From contig NZ_LNUV01000006.1 of NCBI RefSeq assembly GCF_001512285.1, positions 1,283,273 to 1,347,272 of the forward strand: a DNA stretch of 64,000 bases, given 5' to 3'. This document shows positions 1 through 8,309 of the stretch, piece after piece (within the stretch, counting starts at the first letter, position 1; the number at the start of each line of letters is the position of its first letter). The notes below the pieces were generated by a model. The model worked only from the letters and a program-made list of their open reading frames with translations, was not told where the DNA came from and ran no database searches. The translations under genes were made by a program, and so were the position numbers. This stretch comes from Arthrobacter sp. EpRS71 (GTDB lineage Bacteria; Actinomycetota; Actinomycetes; Actinomycetales; Micrococcaceae).

Positions 1-173
1 CCGGAGTCCTCCAACACCACGCCGCTCGCCGAAGGGAGGACCTTTTCCTTCCACGCGGGAACGTCGGCGTTTTCGATGTTGACCGGTGCCTGGCAGCCGC
101 TGACTCCCAGCAAGGCCGCGGCTGTGATGGCAACAAGGCCCGCACGGCGCCTTGTGGAGGAGAAGTTGAGCAT
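1..173 (-). CDS. Putative lipoprotein, N-terminal part only
   Basis: The gene reads leftward and leaves the window after 57 codons, so only the N-terminus is visible. It begins MLNFSSTRRRAG, followed by a short hydrophobic stretch and the lipobox LGVSGC, the pattern of a signal-peptidase-II lipoprotein anchored outside the membrane. The mature part starts QAPVNIENADVPAWKEKV. No domain can be recognised from this fragment. The ATG at 173 lies 7 nt after a TAGCGT -10 box, so the mRNA is probably leaderless. It diverges from the methyltransferase gene. Confidence 0.75.
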   Translation of the reverse strand, partial: MLNFSSTRRRAGLVAITAAALLGVSGCQAPVNIENADVPAWKEKVLPSASGVVLEDS

Positions 174-180
174 GCATCCA

Positions 181-186
181 ACGCTA
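181..186 (-). promoter_or_regulatory. -10 box, leaderless start of the lipoprotein
   Basis: TAGCGT on the minus strand is separated by 7 nt from the ATG at 173. This fits TANNNT placed so that transcription begins at the start codon. No clear -35 is visible. Confidence 0.45.
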
Positions 187-289
187 CCGGGTTCCCACAA
201 GGGTGTTTGTCCACTGCTCCCGCTTGTCCACCCCTCCCGTTTGTCCACATAGAGCAGGTTCAGCATCCCGGAGGACTCCGTGCCGCCCC

Positions 290-295
290 TACACT
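290..295 (+). promoter_or_regulatory. -10 box, leaderless start of the methyltransferase
   Basis: TACACT is followed after 6 nt by GTG at 302. The identical hexamer and spacing occur before the ArsR gene at 2017. There is no Shine-Dalgarno sequence upstream of this GTG, which supports a leaderless mRNA. Confidence 0.5.
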
Positions 296-301
296 TGCAA
301 G

Positions 302-1951
302 GTGACTGACACAGCTTCCTCCTTTACTTCCGGCAACACCGACGATGCTCCCCGCAGCGACCTCCCCGAACTGTTGTCGGCGCTCGCCGCAGATCTTCGT
401 GCTCTCTCCTACACGGTTGACGGCGTGGCTGAACTTTTGGGCGCATCGGCCTCGGAGGCACTTGGCAGGGACCAGCTCATTCCCGCGCTCCTGGCCAGTG
501 AGCGGCTCATAAATTCCGAGGCACCACTGGTCCGTTCTTTGGCGGTGATTGTCCGTCTTTGGCTGCTGGCCGTTCCACAGTCCGCGGCGGACATCGATTC
601 CGCCCTTCCCGGTATCCGTGCGGAGGGACTCGCGGAGTTGGGGCTGGTCACTGTGGACGCCGGGATGGTCACGGCCAAGGCGGACCTGCGCCCCTACGGC
701 TGGGACGCCAACACCGATGGCAGTGGCGGCGCGGAGCTCTGGGTTGCCAGCGACCTCGCAGCGCATCAGCAACCCGGAGTGTTGAGGCATGACCATGTCC
801 TGGGAATCGGGCGTGCCTCCACAACACTGGTCCAAACCACGTACAGGAAACACAGCAAACGAGCACTGGATGTGGGCACAGGCTGCGGTATCCAAACGTT
901 CCATTTGCTCCATCACTGCGAGCACGTGACGGCCACGGATATCTCCGAGAGGGCGCTCGCCTTTACCCGGTTCAACCTTCTGCTGAATGCCGCGGAACTG
1001 GAGCTGGACCCCAAGAACCTGGAGGGCAGGGTGAGCCTCCGGCTTGGCTCGCTCCTTGAACCCGTGAAAGGCGAGCAGTTCGGGTTGGTGGTATCGAACC
1101 CTCCGTTTGTTATCACTCCGCGGACGGGCGGCGAATCGTCGTCGGACCAGTTCACGTACCGCGACGGCGGTCTTCCCGGCGACGACATTGTGGCTTCCCT
1201 TGTCCAGTCCCTCGCGGAGGTTCTGGAGCCCGGTGGGACAGCGCAAATGCTGGGCAACTGGGAGATAACCTCTGGTTCGGAATGGAAGGACCGGCCCGAG
1301 GCATGGCTCAGGAACGCAGGGTTGGACGTCTGGTTCATTCAACGGGAACAGGTTGGCCCTGAACAGTACGCGGAGACCTGGCTTCAGGACGCCTCGCAGA
1401 ACCGCGAGGATGGGCAATACCAGGAAGCGTACGCAGCCTATTTGGAGGATTTTGCGTCCAGAAACGTTGAGGGCATTGGCTTCGGCATGATTTGGCTGCG
1501 ACGTCCGGAGCCAGAGGTCGGGGCCATCATCAACCGCTTCGAGGAAATTACATACCCGATCGAACAACCGATCGGACCTCACCTGGGTGCCGCCGTGGAA
1601 CGGGCTGACTGGGTGGCCGCAGAGTCGGTTCCTTTGGCGCACCTTGTGGTTGCCGAGGATGTCACGGAGGAAAGGCACCAGCGCCCAGGGGCTGCTCATC
1701 CCGGAGTCATCCTTCTGAGGCAAGGGGCTGGCCTTCGGAGGACCAATCTGCTGAGCACTGAACTTGCCGGTTTCGTCTCCGCCTGCGACGGCCAATTGTC
1801 AGTCCGGCAGATCACCTCGGCTCTGGTCTCGCTCTTGGGCGGAGGTGAGGGCTTCGATGAAGAAGCCTTCCGCGAAGGGCTCTTCCGCGATGTCACCAAC
1901 CTGGTATTGGAAGGGTTCCTCCTTCCGGACCCGGAGCGGGTCAGCGAGTGA
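302..1951 (+). CDS. Class I SAM-dependent methyltransferase (HemK/RlmG-like)
   Basis: This 549-residue protein has a SAM-binding glycine motif DVGTGCG at about residue 190 and the catalytic motif NPPF at about residue 266. NPP[YF] is the signature of enzymes that methylate planar nitrogen atoms in glutamine side chains or nucleobases (HemK/PrmC, RlmG, RsmC types). About 180 residues precede the catalytic domain, as in the actinobacterial DUF7059 methyltransferases, and about 150 follow. The target (protein or RNA) cannot be told from the sequence. An in-frame ATG-like start exists at 203, but GTG 302 is preferred because a TACACT -10 box sits 6 nt before it and the residues before it look untranslated. 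Its stop is 65 nt before the next gene's preferred start. Confidence 0.8.
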   Translation: MTDTASSFTSGNTDDAPRSDLPELLSALAADLRALSYTVDGVAELLGASASEALGRDQLIPALLASERLINSEAPLVRSLAVIVRLWLLAVPQSAADIDSALPGIRAEGLAELGLVTVDAGMVTAKADLRPYGWDANTDGSGGAELWVASDLAAHQQPGVLRHDHVLGIGRASTTLVQTTYRKHSKRALDVGTGCGIQTFHLLHHCEHVTATDISERALAFTRFNLLLNAAELELDPKNLEGRVSLRLGSLLEPVKGEQFGLVVSNPPFVITPRTGGESSSDQFTYRDGGLPGDDIVASLVQSLAEVLEPGGTAQMLGNWEITSGSEWKDRPEAWLRNAGLDVWFIQREQVGPEQYAETWLQDASQNREDGQYQEAYAAYLEDFASRNVEGIGFGMIWLRRPEPEVGAIINRFEEITYPIEQPIGPHLGAAVERADWVAAESVPLAHLVVAEDVTEERHQRPGAAHPGVILLRQGAGLRRTNLLSTELAGFVSACDGQLSVRQITSALVSLLGGGEGFDEEAFREGLFRDVTNLVLEGFLLPDPERVSE

Positions 1952-2004
1952 ACCGGGATACGGCGCGCTCATCCACCGTCGGACCTCCGGGAAGTGACCC
2001 TGAC

Positions 2005-2010
2005 TACACT
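2005..2010 (+). promoter_or_regulatory. -10 box, leaderless start of the ArsR-type regulator
   Basis: TACACT ends 6 nt before the GTG at 2017, the same arrangement as at 290-302. It favours GTG 2017 over the upstream GTG at 1948, which overlaps the methyltransferase stop. Confidence 0.5.
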
Positions 2011-2016
2011 GATGAA

Positions 2017-2655
2017 GTGACTGTGAACAACGAGGCATCCCAGGCGTCAGGAGACGTTCCCCGGCGCAAACGCGCCGAGAAGACTGTTGAGATCACCGAT
2101 CCCAAAGCTATCCGTGCTTTGGCCCATGCCGCCCGGCTTGAGGTTATCTCTGAGCTTTACGCCACACAGGTCAGTCACACAGCCACCGAACTCGCTGCCA
2201 GGACGGGTCTGACGCCCAGTGCCATGAGCTACCACCTCCGGGCGCTTCAAAAATGGGGGATCGTGGCGCCGGCGGAAAATGCGGGAGACGCCAGGGAACG
2301 CCGCTGGAAGGCGGCTGGAACGGACTTCACCATCTCGGGAGGCAGCGTTGCCAGCCCTGAGATAGCCGTGGTGGACCTTGAATTGGATGCCTTCCGCCGC
2401 CGGGCCTCTGCTTTCGCCAAAGCCCGCGGGGAACGTCGGCAACGCGGGGAAACCGGTGAAGAGCCGGCCGCGGTTGTTCTCTCCAGCAACCTGCTGTACC
2501 TTACCAACCCACAGCGCAGGGAACTTTTGGACAGGGTCCGTGCGGTTCTGCGGGAGTACGAACTTGAAGACCCCACCCAGATACCCGAAGGTGCCGAACG
2601 TGTGGCAACCTTGTGGTCAATGATCCCGGATGACCGCGTAGCGCCCGGTCAGTAA
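2017..2655 (+). CDS. ArsR-family winged-helix transcriptional regulator
   Basis: The product is 212 residues long. Its N-terminal third holds a winged helix: the run ITDPKAIRALAHAARLEVI is followed by helix-turn-helix TATELAARTGLTPSAMSYHL, typical of ArsR-like regulators that act as DNA-binding dimers. No cysteine cluster for metal sensing is visible, so the ligand is unknown. The C-terminal half is charged and helical. The start is uncertain: GTG at 2017 follows a -10 box, GTG at 2023 is also possible, and GTG 1948 would overlap the methyltransferase stop. It lies between that gene and topA in the same direction, so co-regulation with either is possible but unproven. Confidence 0.75.
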   Translation: MTVNNEASQASGDVPRRKRAEKTVEITDPKAIRALAHAARLEVISELYATQVSHTATELAARTGLTPSAMSYHLRALQKWGIVAPAENAGDARERRWKAAGTDFTISGGSVASPEIAVVDLELDAFRRRASAFAKARGERRQRGETGEEPAAVVLSSNLLYLTNPQRRELLDRVRAVLREYELEDPTQIPEGAERVATLWSMIPDDRVAPGQ

Positions 2656-2780
2656 CAGCCCTGCCGGGCCGTCGAATGTCCGCCCTGGTTTCCGCAGCAA
2701 AACGCAGGATTCTGCAAACTATGGTGAACTAGGCCAGTATGGGCACCAGCCCAATTACACATTTTTTCTGTAGGAGCACC

Positions 2781-5504
2781 GTGCCCAGCAAGGCAAAAAC
2801 CGGCAAGAAACTCGTGATCGTGGAGTCTCCCGCCAAGAGCAAGACCATCGCCAAGTATCTCGGCGAGGGCTTCATCGTCGAGGCTTCGATCGGCCACATC
2901 CGGGATCTCCCGCAGCCGTCGGACCTCCCTGCCGAGCTGAAGAAGACCTCGCTGGGCAAGTTCGCCGTTGACGTCGAAAACGATTTCAAGCCGTACTACG
3001 TAGTTTCCCCGGACAAGAGGAAAAAGGTCGCCGAGCTCAAGGCGCAGCTGAAAGACGCTGACGCGCTCTACCTCGCAACCGATGGGGACCGCGAAGGCGA
3101 AGCCATCGCGTGGCACCTCCTGGAGGTCCTGAAGCCCAAGGTTCCCGTCTACCGCATGACCTTTGGTGAAATCACCAAGGAAGCCATCCACCGCGCCATG
3201 GACAACCTCCGGGACGTGGACACCGCTCTGGTGGACGCCCAAGAGACGCGCCGTATTCTTGACCGCCTGTATGGGTACGAGATCTCTCCGGTGCTGTGGC
3301 GCAAGGTGGCCCGCGGGCTGTCGGCCGGCCGCGTTCAGTCCGTGGTGACCCGCATGGTGGTGGACCGCGAACGTGAACGCATGGCCTTCCGGGCAGCGTC
3401 CTATTGGGACCTCACCGGCCAGTTCGGTTCAGACTCGGGCTCGTTCAAAGCAAAGCTTGCCGCCGTGGACGGCTCCAAGGTAGCCAGCGGCCGGGACTTC
3501 AATGACAACGGTCAGCTGACATCGTCCAACGTGGTGCACCTCAACGAGGAACTCGCAACGTCTCTGGCCGCAGGCCTCGAGAATGCTGATTTCCGCGTCC
3601 GCTCCGTAGATACCAAGCCGTACACCCGCCGCCCTGCCGCGCCGTTCACCACCTCCACGCTCCAGCAGGAAGCGGGCCGTAAGCTCCGTTTCTCGTCCAA
3701 GAGCACCATGCAGGTTGCCCAGCGACTCTATGAAAACGGCTACATCACCTATATGCGTACGGACTCATCTGCCTTGAGCGATGAAGCACTCACCGCAGCG
3801 CGCCGTCAGGCTTCCGAGCTCTATGGTCCCGAGTACGTCCCCCAGAGCCCCCGCGTTTATGCCAAGAAGGCTGCCAACGCCCAGGAAGCTCACGAGGCCA
3901 TCCGTCCCGCTGGAGACTCTTTCCGTACACCGGCCCAGGTTGCCAAGCAGCTGAGCGGCGACGAGTTCCGCCTGTACGAGCTCATCTGGAAGCGCACCGT
4001 GGCCTCCCAGATGGCTGACGCCAAGGGCTCCACTGCCACCATCCGCCTCGGTGCGGTGGCCGCTGATGGACGCGACGCCGAATTCTCGGCTTCCGGTACG
4101 GTCATCACCTTCCCCGGCTTCCTCGCAGCCTATGAAGAGGGTAAGGACGAGAGCCGTGGTGACGACGAATCCGAGGAAGCCCGCCGTCTGCCGAACGTTG
4201 CCAAGGATGATTCCCTCACGGCTTCGGACATCGTGGCTGTTGGCCACGAAACATCGCCGCCGCCACGCTACACGGAAGCATCCCTGACCGCTGAGTTGGA
4301 AAAGCGGGGCATCGGCCGCCCCTCCACGTACGCGTCCACGATTTCCACCATCCAGGACCGTGGCTACGTCCGTAAGCAGGGCTCAGCGTTGGTTCCCAGC
4401 TGGATTGCGTTCTCCGTGATCCGTTTGCTGGAACAGCACTTCACGGACTACGTGGACTACGAGTTCACCGCAGACATGGAAGGCGACCTGGACAAGATCG
4501 CCAACGGCCAAGCAGTCGGCGCTGCCTGGCTCAAGCACTTCTACTACGGTGAAGATGCTGATCCCGGCCTTCTGAGCATCGTCAATAACCTTGGCGAAAT
4601 CGATGCTCGCGAGATCAACTCCGTGCCCATCGCGGAAGGCATCACGCTGCGAGTGGGCAAATTTGGCCCGTATTTGGAAAGCTCCATCCCCACCCTTGAC
4701 GCGAAGACGGGCGAAGTAGTTGAGTCCGCGCGTGCCAACGTCCCCGAGGAACTCGCTCCCGACGAGCTCACGGCCGCCAAAGCCAAAGAGCTCATGGAGA
4801 CTGCGGCCCCCGAGGAACGGGTTCTGGGAACCGACCCTCACACCGGTCACACCATCGTTGCCAAGAACGGCCGATACGGCGCCTATGTCACCGAGATCAT
4901 CCCTGAGATGACCGAGGAACAAATCGCCAACCAACCTGTTGAGTATTACAAGAACGGCAAACCCAAGCCCCCCAAAAAGCCGGTGAAGGCCAAACCGCGC
5001 ACGGGTTCACTGTTCAAGTCCATGACCGTGGATTCGGTCACCTTGGATGAAGCCCTTGCGCTCATGAGCCTGCCCCGGGTCCTGGGCGAGGACGCGGACG
5101 GCAACCCCATCACGGTGCAGAACGGCCGCTTCGGTCCTTACCTGAAGAAGGGTACGGACTCCCGCTCCATCGGTTCGGAAGAGGAAATCTTCACGATCAC
5201 CCTCGAACAGGCTCTGGAGATCTACTCGCAGCCCAAACAGCGTGGCGCCCGCGCCTCCGTGCCTCCTCTGGCCGAGTTCGGTCCGGACCCCGTGTCAGAG
5301 AAGAACATTGTGGTGAAGGAAGGCCGCTTTGGCCCCTACATCACGGACGGCGTCACCAACATCACCGTGCCGCGCTCAACCTCACTGGAGGAACTGACCA
5401 GGGAACAAGCCGTGGAGCTATTGGCAGAAAAGCGTGCCAAGGGGCCGGTCAAGCGGACCACAACCCGCAAGGCACCGGCCAAGAGGGCAACAGCCAAAAA
5501 GTAG
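2781..5504 (+). CDS. topA: DNA topoisomerase I (type IA)
   Basis: This 907-residue enzyme relaxes negatively supercoiled DNA by transient single-strand cleavage. The TOPRIM domain is at the N-terminus (VIVESPAKSKTIAKYL, then the acidic triad DGDREGE near residue 101). The catalytic tyrosine is in ITYMRTDS at about residue 324. The C-terminal third has four repeats around G[RK][FY]G.Y (for example NGRFGPYLKKG and EGRFGPYITDG) and ends in a Lys/Arg-rich tail, as in actinobacterial TopA; the zinc-ribbon cysteines of the E. coli enzyme are absent. GTG 2781 is chosen because TAGGAG lies 5 nt upstream and the protein then starts VPSKAKTGKKLVIVES. An inverted repeat follows the stop. Confidence 0.97.
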   Translation: MPSKAKTGKKLVIVESPAKSKTIAKYLGEGFIVEASIGHIRDLPQPSDLPAELKKTSLGKFAVDVENDFKPYYVVSPDKRKKVAELKAQLKDADALYLATDGDREGEAIAWHLLEVLKPKVPVYRMTFGEITKEAIHRAMDNLRDVDTALVDAQETRRILDRLYGYEISPVLWRKVARGLSAGRVQSVVTRMVVDRERERMAFRAASYWDLTGQFGSDSGSFKAKLAAVDGSKVASGRDFNDNGQLTSSNVVHLNEELATSLAAGLENADFRVRSVDTKPYTRRPAAPFTTSTLQQEAGRKLRFSSKSTMQVAQRLYENGYITYMRTDSSALSDEALTAARRQASELYGPEYVPQSPRVYAKKAANAQEAHEAIRPAGDSFRTPAQVAKQLSGDEFRLYELIWKRTVASQMADAKGSTATIRLGAVAADGRDAEFSASGTVITFPGFLAAYEEGKDESRGDDESEEARRLPNVAKDDSLTASDIVAVGHETSPPPRYTEASLTAELEKRGIGRPSTYASTISTIQDRGYVRKQGSALVPSWIAFSVIRLLEQHFTDYVDYEFTADMEGDLDKIANGQAVGAAWLKHFYYGEDADPGLLSIVNNLGEIDAREINSVPIAEGITLRVGKFGPYLESSIPTLDAKTGEVVESARANVPEELAPDELTAAKAKELMETAAPEERVLGTDPHTGHTIVAKNGRYGAYVTEIIPEMTEEQIANQPVEYYKNGKPKPPKKPVKAKPRTGSLFKSMTVDSVTLDEALALMSLPRVLGEDADGNPITVQNGRFGPYLKKGTDSRSIGSEEEIFTITLEQALEIYSQPKQRGARASVPPLAEFGPDPVSEKNIVVKEGRFGPYITDGVTNITVPRSTSLEELTREQAVELLAEKRAKGPVKRTTTRKAPAKRATAKK

Positions 5505-5509
5505 TTGGC

Positions 5510-5553
5510 ATGACGGCCGGGGCAGCACTCGCGAATTGCGTCCCGGCCGCCAT
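5510..5553 (+). terminator. Hairpin after topA
   Basis: ATGACGGCCGGG pairs with CCCGGCCGCCAT (about 12 bp with one mismatch) across a loop of about 20 nt, directly after the topA stop. No T-run follows, so it may be a structured mRNA 3' end and not a classical terminator. Confidence 0.4.
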
Positions 5554-5570
5554 CGTGGTCGAGTAGAACC

Positions 5571-6005
5571 ATGACTGAACAGACGGTTACACCGGACAAC
5601 GAACCCTTGAACGACCTCGAGGCCAAGCTCGCCTCGGCCGAACAGCCGGACGCGAACCCGGTGGACGTTATCCTCGCTTTCCTGAACAACGAGGTCTACC
5701 TCGTCAGCTCGGAAGCCGTGGACGGCCCGGACTCCTCGGTGGAGCCTCTGGTGCTCTCCAATGCGGACGGCCAGCCTGTTCTGGCCGTGTTCAGCCACCC
5801 GAGCCGCGTCGATGAGCGCTTCCTCGAAGCAGCCCCGCACGTCCTGGGAACCATGGGGTCAGCGATCCTCGGCAACATCGGCGACGAGCTGGGCATGGTC
5901 ATCAACCCCGGAAGCGAATTCGGCTTCGAAATCGATCCCGAGGGCATTGCGAACATTCGCCGCGACTTCAAGCGCGCCGACGAAGCCGGGGAGCCGGCCG
6001 AATAG
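5571..6005 (+). CDS. SseB-family protein
   Basis: The 144-residue acidic protein resembles the SseB N-terminal domain: a run of beta strands around VDVILAFLNNEVYLVSSEA, then LVLSNADGQPVLAVFSHPSRVDERF and a glycine-rich segment ending in GMVINPGSEFGFEIDPEGI. In this family the domain is named after enhanced serine sensitivity protein SseB; its biochemical role in actinobacteria is not established. No signal peptide or membrane segment is present. It stands 66 nt after topA with the topA hairpin between them. Confidence 0.65.
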   Translation: MTEQTVTPDNEPLNDLEAKLASAEQPDANPVDVILAFLNNEVYLVSSEAVDGPDSSVEPLVLSNADGQPVLAVFSHPSRVDERFLEAAPHVLGTMGSAILGNIGDELGMVINPGSEFGFEIDPEGIANIRRDFKRADEAGEPAE

Positions 6006-6082
6006 GGCCCGCCCAAGCTGTCGGCAACCAATCCGTCAGCGAAACGTCGCCGCCAAGTTGCTTCGCCGGCTTCGAATCGGTG

Positions 6083-6088
6083 AATAAT
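6083..6088 (+). promoter_or_regulatory. -10 box, probable leaderless start of the Ppx/GppA gene
   Basis: AATAAT lies 6 nt before ATG 6095. It differs from TATAAT only at the first base. A Shine-Dalgarno sequence is lacking. Confidence 0.4.
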
Positions 6089-6094
6089 GGCAGA

Positions 6095-7219
6095 ATGCGT
6101 CTTGGCGTTCTCGACATCGGGTCCAATACCGTCCACCTACTGCTGGTGGACGCTCACCCCGGCGCGCGTCCGGTAGCTTTTGCTTCCCACAAGCGCCCAC
6201 TTTCACTGGTGCAGTACCTCGACGCTGATGGCAACATCAACGAAGCCGGCCAGCATGAGCTCATCGAGTTCGTCCTGGAAGCTTGGGAGTTTGCGGCAAG
6301 CCACAAGGCCGAGGACCTCTTGGCGTTCTGTACTTCGGCCATTCGCGAAGCCACCAATGGCGCGGAAGTCTTGGCCCGGGTGAAGCACGAAACCACCGTG
6401 ACCCTCCAGGAACTCACAGGCAGCGAAGAAGCGTCCATGACCTTCTTCGCCGTACGCCGTTGGTATGGATGGGGCGCCGGTCCCATCCTTGACCTGGACA
6501 TCGGTGGCGGCTCTTTTGAAATGGCGTACGGAACGGATGAACTTCCTGAGTACGCCACCTCCGTTCCCTTGGGGGCCAGCCGATTGACCAGGGATTGGCT
6601 CCACGACGATCCGCCCAGTGCCAAGAGTGTGAAGGAACTGCGCCGGTATATCCGGTCCACGCTGAAGCCAGTGGTCCGGGACTTCCACGAAGTGGGCCGG
6701 GCGAATCTGGTGGCCGGCACGTCCAAGACCTTCCGCTCCTTGGCGCGCATTGCCGGTGCGGCCCCCAGCGCGGCAGGGCCGTATGTGAAGCGCGAGCTTC
6801 ACGCAGCGGACCTGGGGCTGTGGGCACAGCGTATTTCGGCCATGACCGTGGAAGACCGGCTGTACCTACCCGGTGTCTCCGACGCCCGCGCCCGCCAATT
6901 GCTGGCAGGGGCCCTGGTTGCTGAAGCGGCGCTGGAACTCTTCGAATTCCCCAAGTTGGAGATTTGTCCTTGGGCCCTCCGCGAAGGCCTGATTCTGCGC
7001 CGGCTGGACCAATTGGTCTTTGAAGAAGCACTGGACCCGGCGCCCCACGTGGGGAAGCGTAAGAAGGACAAGTCCAAGAAAAAGGCAGCAAAGGAAGCCG
7101 GCAAGGCTCCCGATAAACATGAAGAACCCCACCCGGGGGTCACGGAATTCCCCCTCCCTGTCAACACACCGTCCCCAACACCGGTCCCAGCCCCAGTGGC
7201 AGGCGGGCTGGCCTCCTGA
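6095..7219 (+). CDS. Ppx/GppA-family phosphatase
   Basis: The 374-residue protein belongs to the exopolyphosphatase / guanosine pentaphosphatase family of the ASKHA fold. It starts MRLGVLDIGSNTVHLLLVD, the first phosphate-binding loop; LDLDIGGGSFEMAYG at about residue 135 is the second. These enzymes hydrolyse terminal phosphates of polyphosphate or pppGpp. Near the C-terminus there is a lysine-rich stretch (KRKKDKSKKKAAK) and a Pro/Thr tail that the family core does not need. GTG 6080 is a possible earlier start, but ATG 6095 fits the family and follows an AATAAT box. The next gene starts 2 nt after the stop, so the two are probably cotranscribed. Confidence 0.85.
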   Translation: MRLGVLDIGSNTVHLLLVDAHPGARPVAFASHKRPLSLVQYLDADGNINEAGQHELIEFVLEAWEFAASHKAEDLLAFCTSAIREATNGAEVLARVKHETTVTLQELTGSEEASMTFFAVRRWYGWGAGPILDLDIGGGSFEMAYGTDELPEYATSVPLGASRLTRDWLHDDPPSAKSVKELRRYIRSTLKPVVRDFHEVGRANLVAGTSKTFRSLARIAGAAPSAAGPYVKRELHAADLGLWAQRISAMTVEDRLYLPGVSDARARQLLAGALVAEAALELFEFPKLEICPWALREGLILRRLDQLVFEEALDPAPHVGKRKKDKSKKKAAKEAGKAPDKHEEPHPGVTEFPLPVNTPSPTPVPAPVAGGLAS

Positions 7220-7220
7220 G

Positions 7221-8054
7221 ATGAGCAACGACGTCGAACCTGAAGTGAATGACCGCCAAATTCCCGTGGCGCTGTCCAGCGCGTCTGTGTACCCCCTGAG
7301 CGTCCATGACGCCTTCGCGGTGGCACAGGACCTGGGTTACGAGGGCGTCGAGGTGATGGTCACCAACAACGCGGTGAGCCAGAACCCCGATGCCCTGATC
7401 CAGCTAAGCCACCGTTACCACCAGGAGATTGTCTCCATCCATGCTCCTACCTTGCTGTTGACGCAGCAGGTGTGGGGCACGGCGTGGAACAAGATCGAGA
7501 AGTCGTGCCAAATGGCCGCGGACGTCGGATGTGACACGGTGGTGGCTCACCCGCCCTTCCGCTGGCAGTCCAATTACGCGGAGAATTTCGTGGAAGGCGT
7601 TCGCGAAATCGCCGCGAGGTACCGGGTGCGCATCGCCGTGGAGAACATGTACCCGTGGCGGGTCCGGGGGCGCGAGGCGGTGGCCTACCTGCCGCATTGG
7701 GACCCGTTGGGCCAGGATTACGACGACGTCACGTGGGACTTCTCGCACGCCGCGACTGCCGGGGCCAACAGTTTGGAAGCCATTAAGGCGCTCGGTAGCA
7801 AGCTCCGGCACGTCCACCTCACCGATGGTTCGGGCTCCGGCAAGGACGAACACCTGGTGCCCGGTACCGGAACGCAACAGTGTGCCGAGGCCTTGCAGCA
7901 CTTGGCGGCCACCGGTTTCGACGGCGTGGTTGTGGCCGAGATTTCAACCCGGAAGGCGAAGGTGGCGGGGGAGCGCGAGGAAATGCTGGCGGAGACGCTG
8001 CGCTTCGCCAGGCAGCACCTCAGCGTCCCGTCGCTGCGCTCCGTAGATAACTAG
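7221..8054 (+). CDS. Sugar phosphate isomerase/epimerase-like TIM-barrel protein
   Basis: This 277-residue protein matches the xylose-isomerase-like TIM barrel (AP endonuclease 2 superfamily). Visible family segments are PVALSSASVYPLSVHDAF, the strand GYEGVEVMV, VVAHPPFRW, VAVENMYPW-like RIAVENMYPW, DFSHAATAG and LRHVHLTDGSG, which supply the metal-binding Glu, Asp and His. The substrate is unknown. It follows the Ppx/GppA gene almost without a gap and precedes proC, the same order as in mycobacteria (Rv0496-Rv0498-Rv0500). A long hairpin follows, which would end the transcript before proC. ATG 7221 is used because the longer frame begins inside the upstream gene. Confidence 0.8.
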   Translation: MSNDVEPEVNDRQIPVALSSASVYPLSVHDAFAVAQDLGYEGVEVMVTNNAVSQNPDALIQLSHRYHQEIVSIHAPTLLLTQQVWGTAWNKIEKSCQMAADVGCDTVVAHPPFRWQSNYAENFVEGVREIAARYRVRIAVENMYPWRVRGREAVAYLPHWDPLGQDYDDVTWDFSHAATAGANSLEAIKALGSKLRHVHLTDGSGSGKDEHLVPGTGTQQCAEALQHLAATGFDGVVVAEISTRKAKVAGEREEMLAETLRFARQHLSVPSLRSVDN

Positions 8055-8093
8055 CGCGGGACTGCTAACGCGCCACCAGCGCTTAAAAGCGAA

Positions 8094-8147
8094 AGCACCG
8101 GCGGCCGAATCGGGAAATGGGGGAAAACCCGCCCGGCCGCCGGTGCT
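8094..8147 (+). terminator. Long GC-rich hairpin between the TIM-barrel gene and proC
   Basis: AGCACCGGCGGCCG (8094-8107) is perfectly repeated in reverse complement at 8134-8147, giving a 14-bp stem with a 26-nt loop. There is no T-run. It sits 40 nt after the stop. The rest of the interval (8148-8309) shows nothing else clear beyond a likely proC promoter. Confidence 0.6.
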
Positions 8148-8309
8148 GCTGGCGGACATCCCCATGCCCGCCTTCATCACTCGCACCCTCAATGAGGTAA
8201 TTACTAAGTTACGGACCAAGCATGAGTGCTGCCTGCAATAACCTTGGGAGCAAGCTGGGAATCTGAAATCCGTTAGACCCCGTCCGCGGCCAACTGCAAT
8301 GATGGAGCC

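Noticed and set aside
260..1795. 511-codon minus-strand open frame opposite the methyltransferase
   Set aside because: The plus-strand frame has SAM-binding and NPPF motifs. The minus frame has none and many low-complexity stretches.
1948..2016. GTG 1948 as the start of the ArsR-type gene
   Set aside because: It overlaps the methyltransferase stop and gives a non-family N-terminus; GTG 2017 follows a TACACT -10 box.
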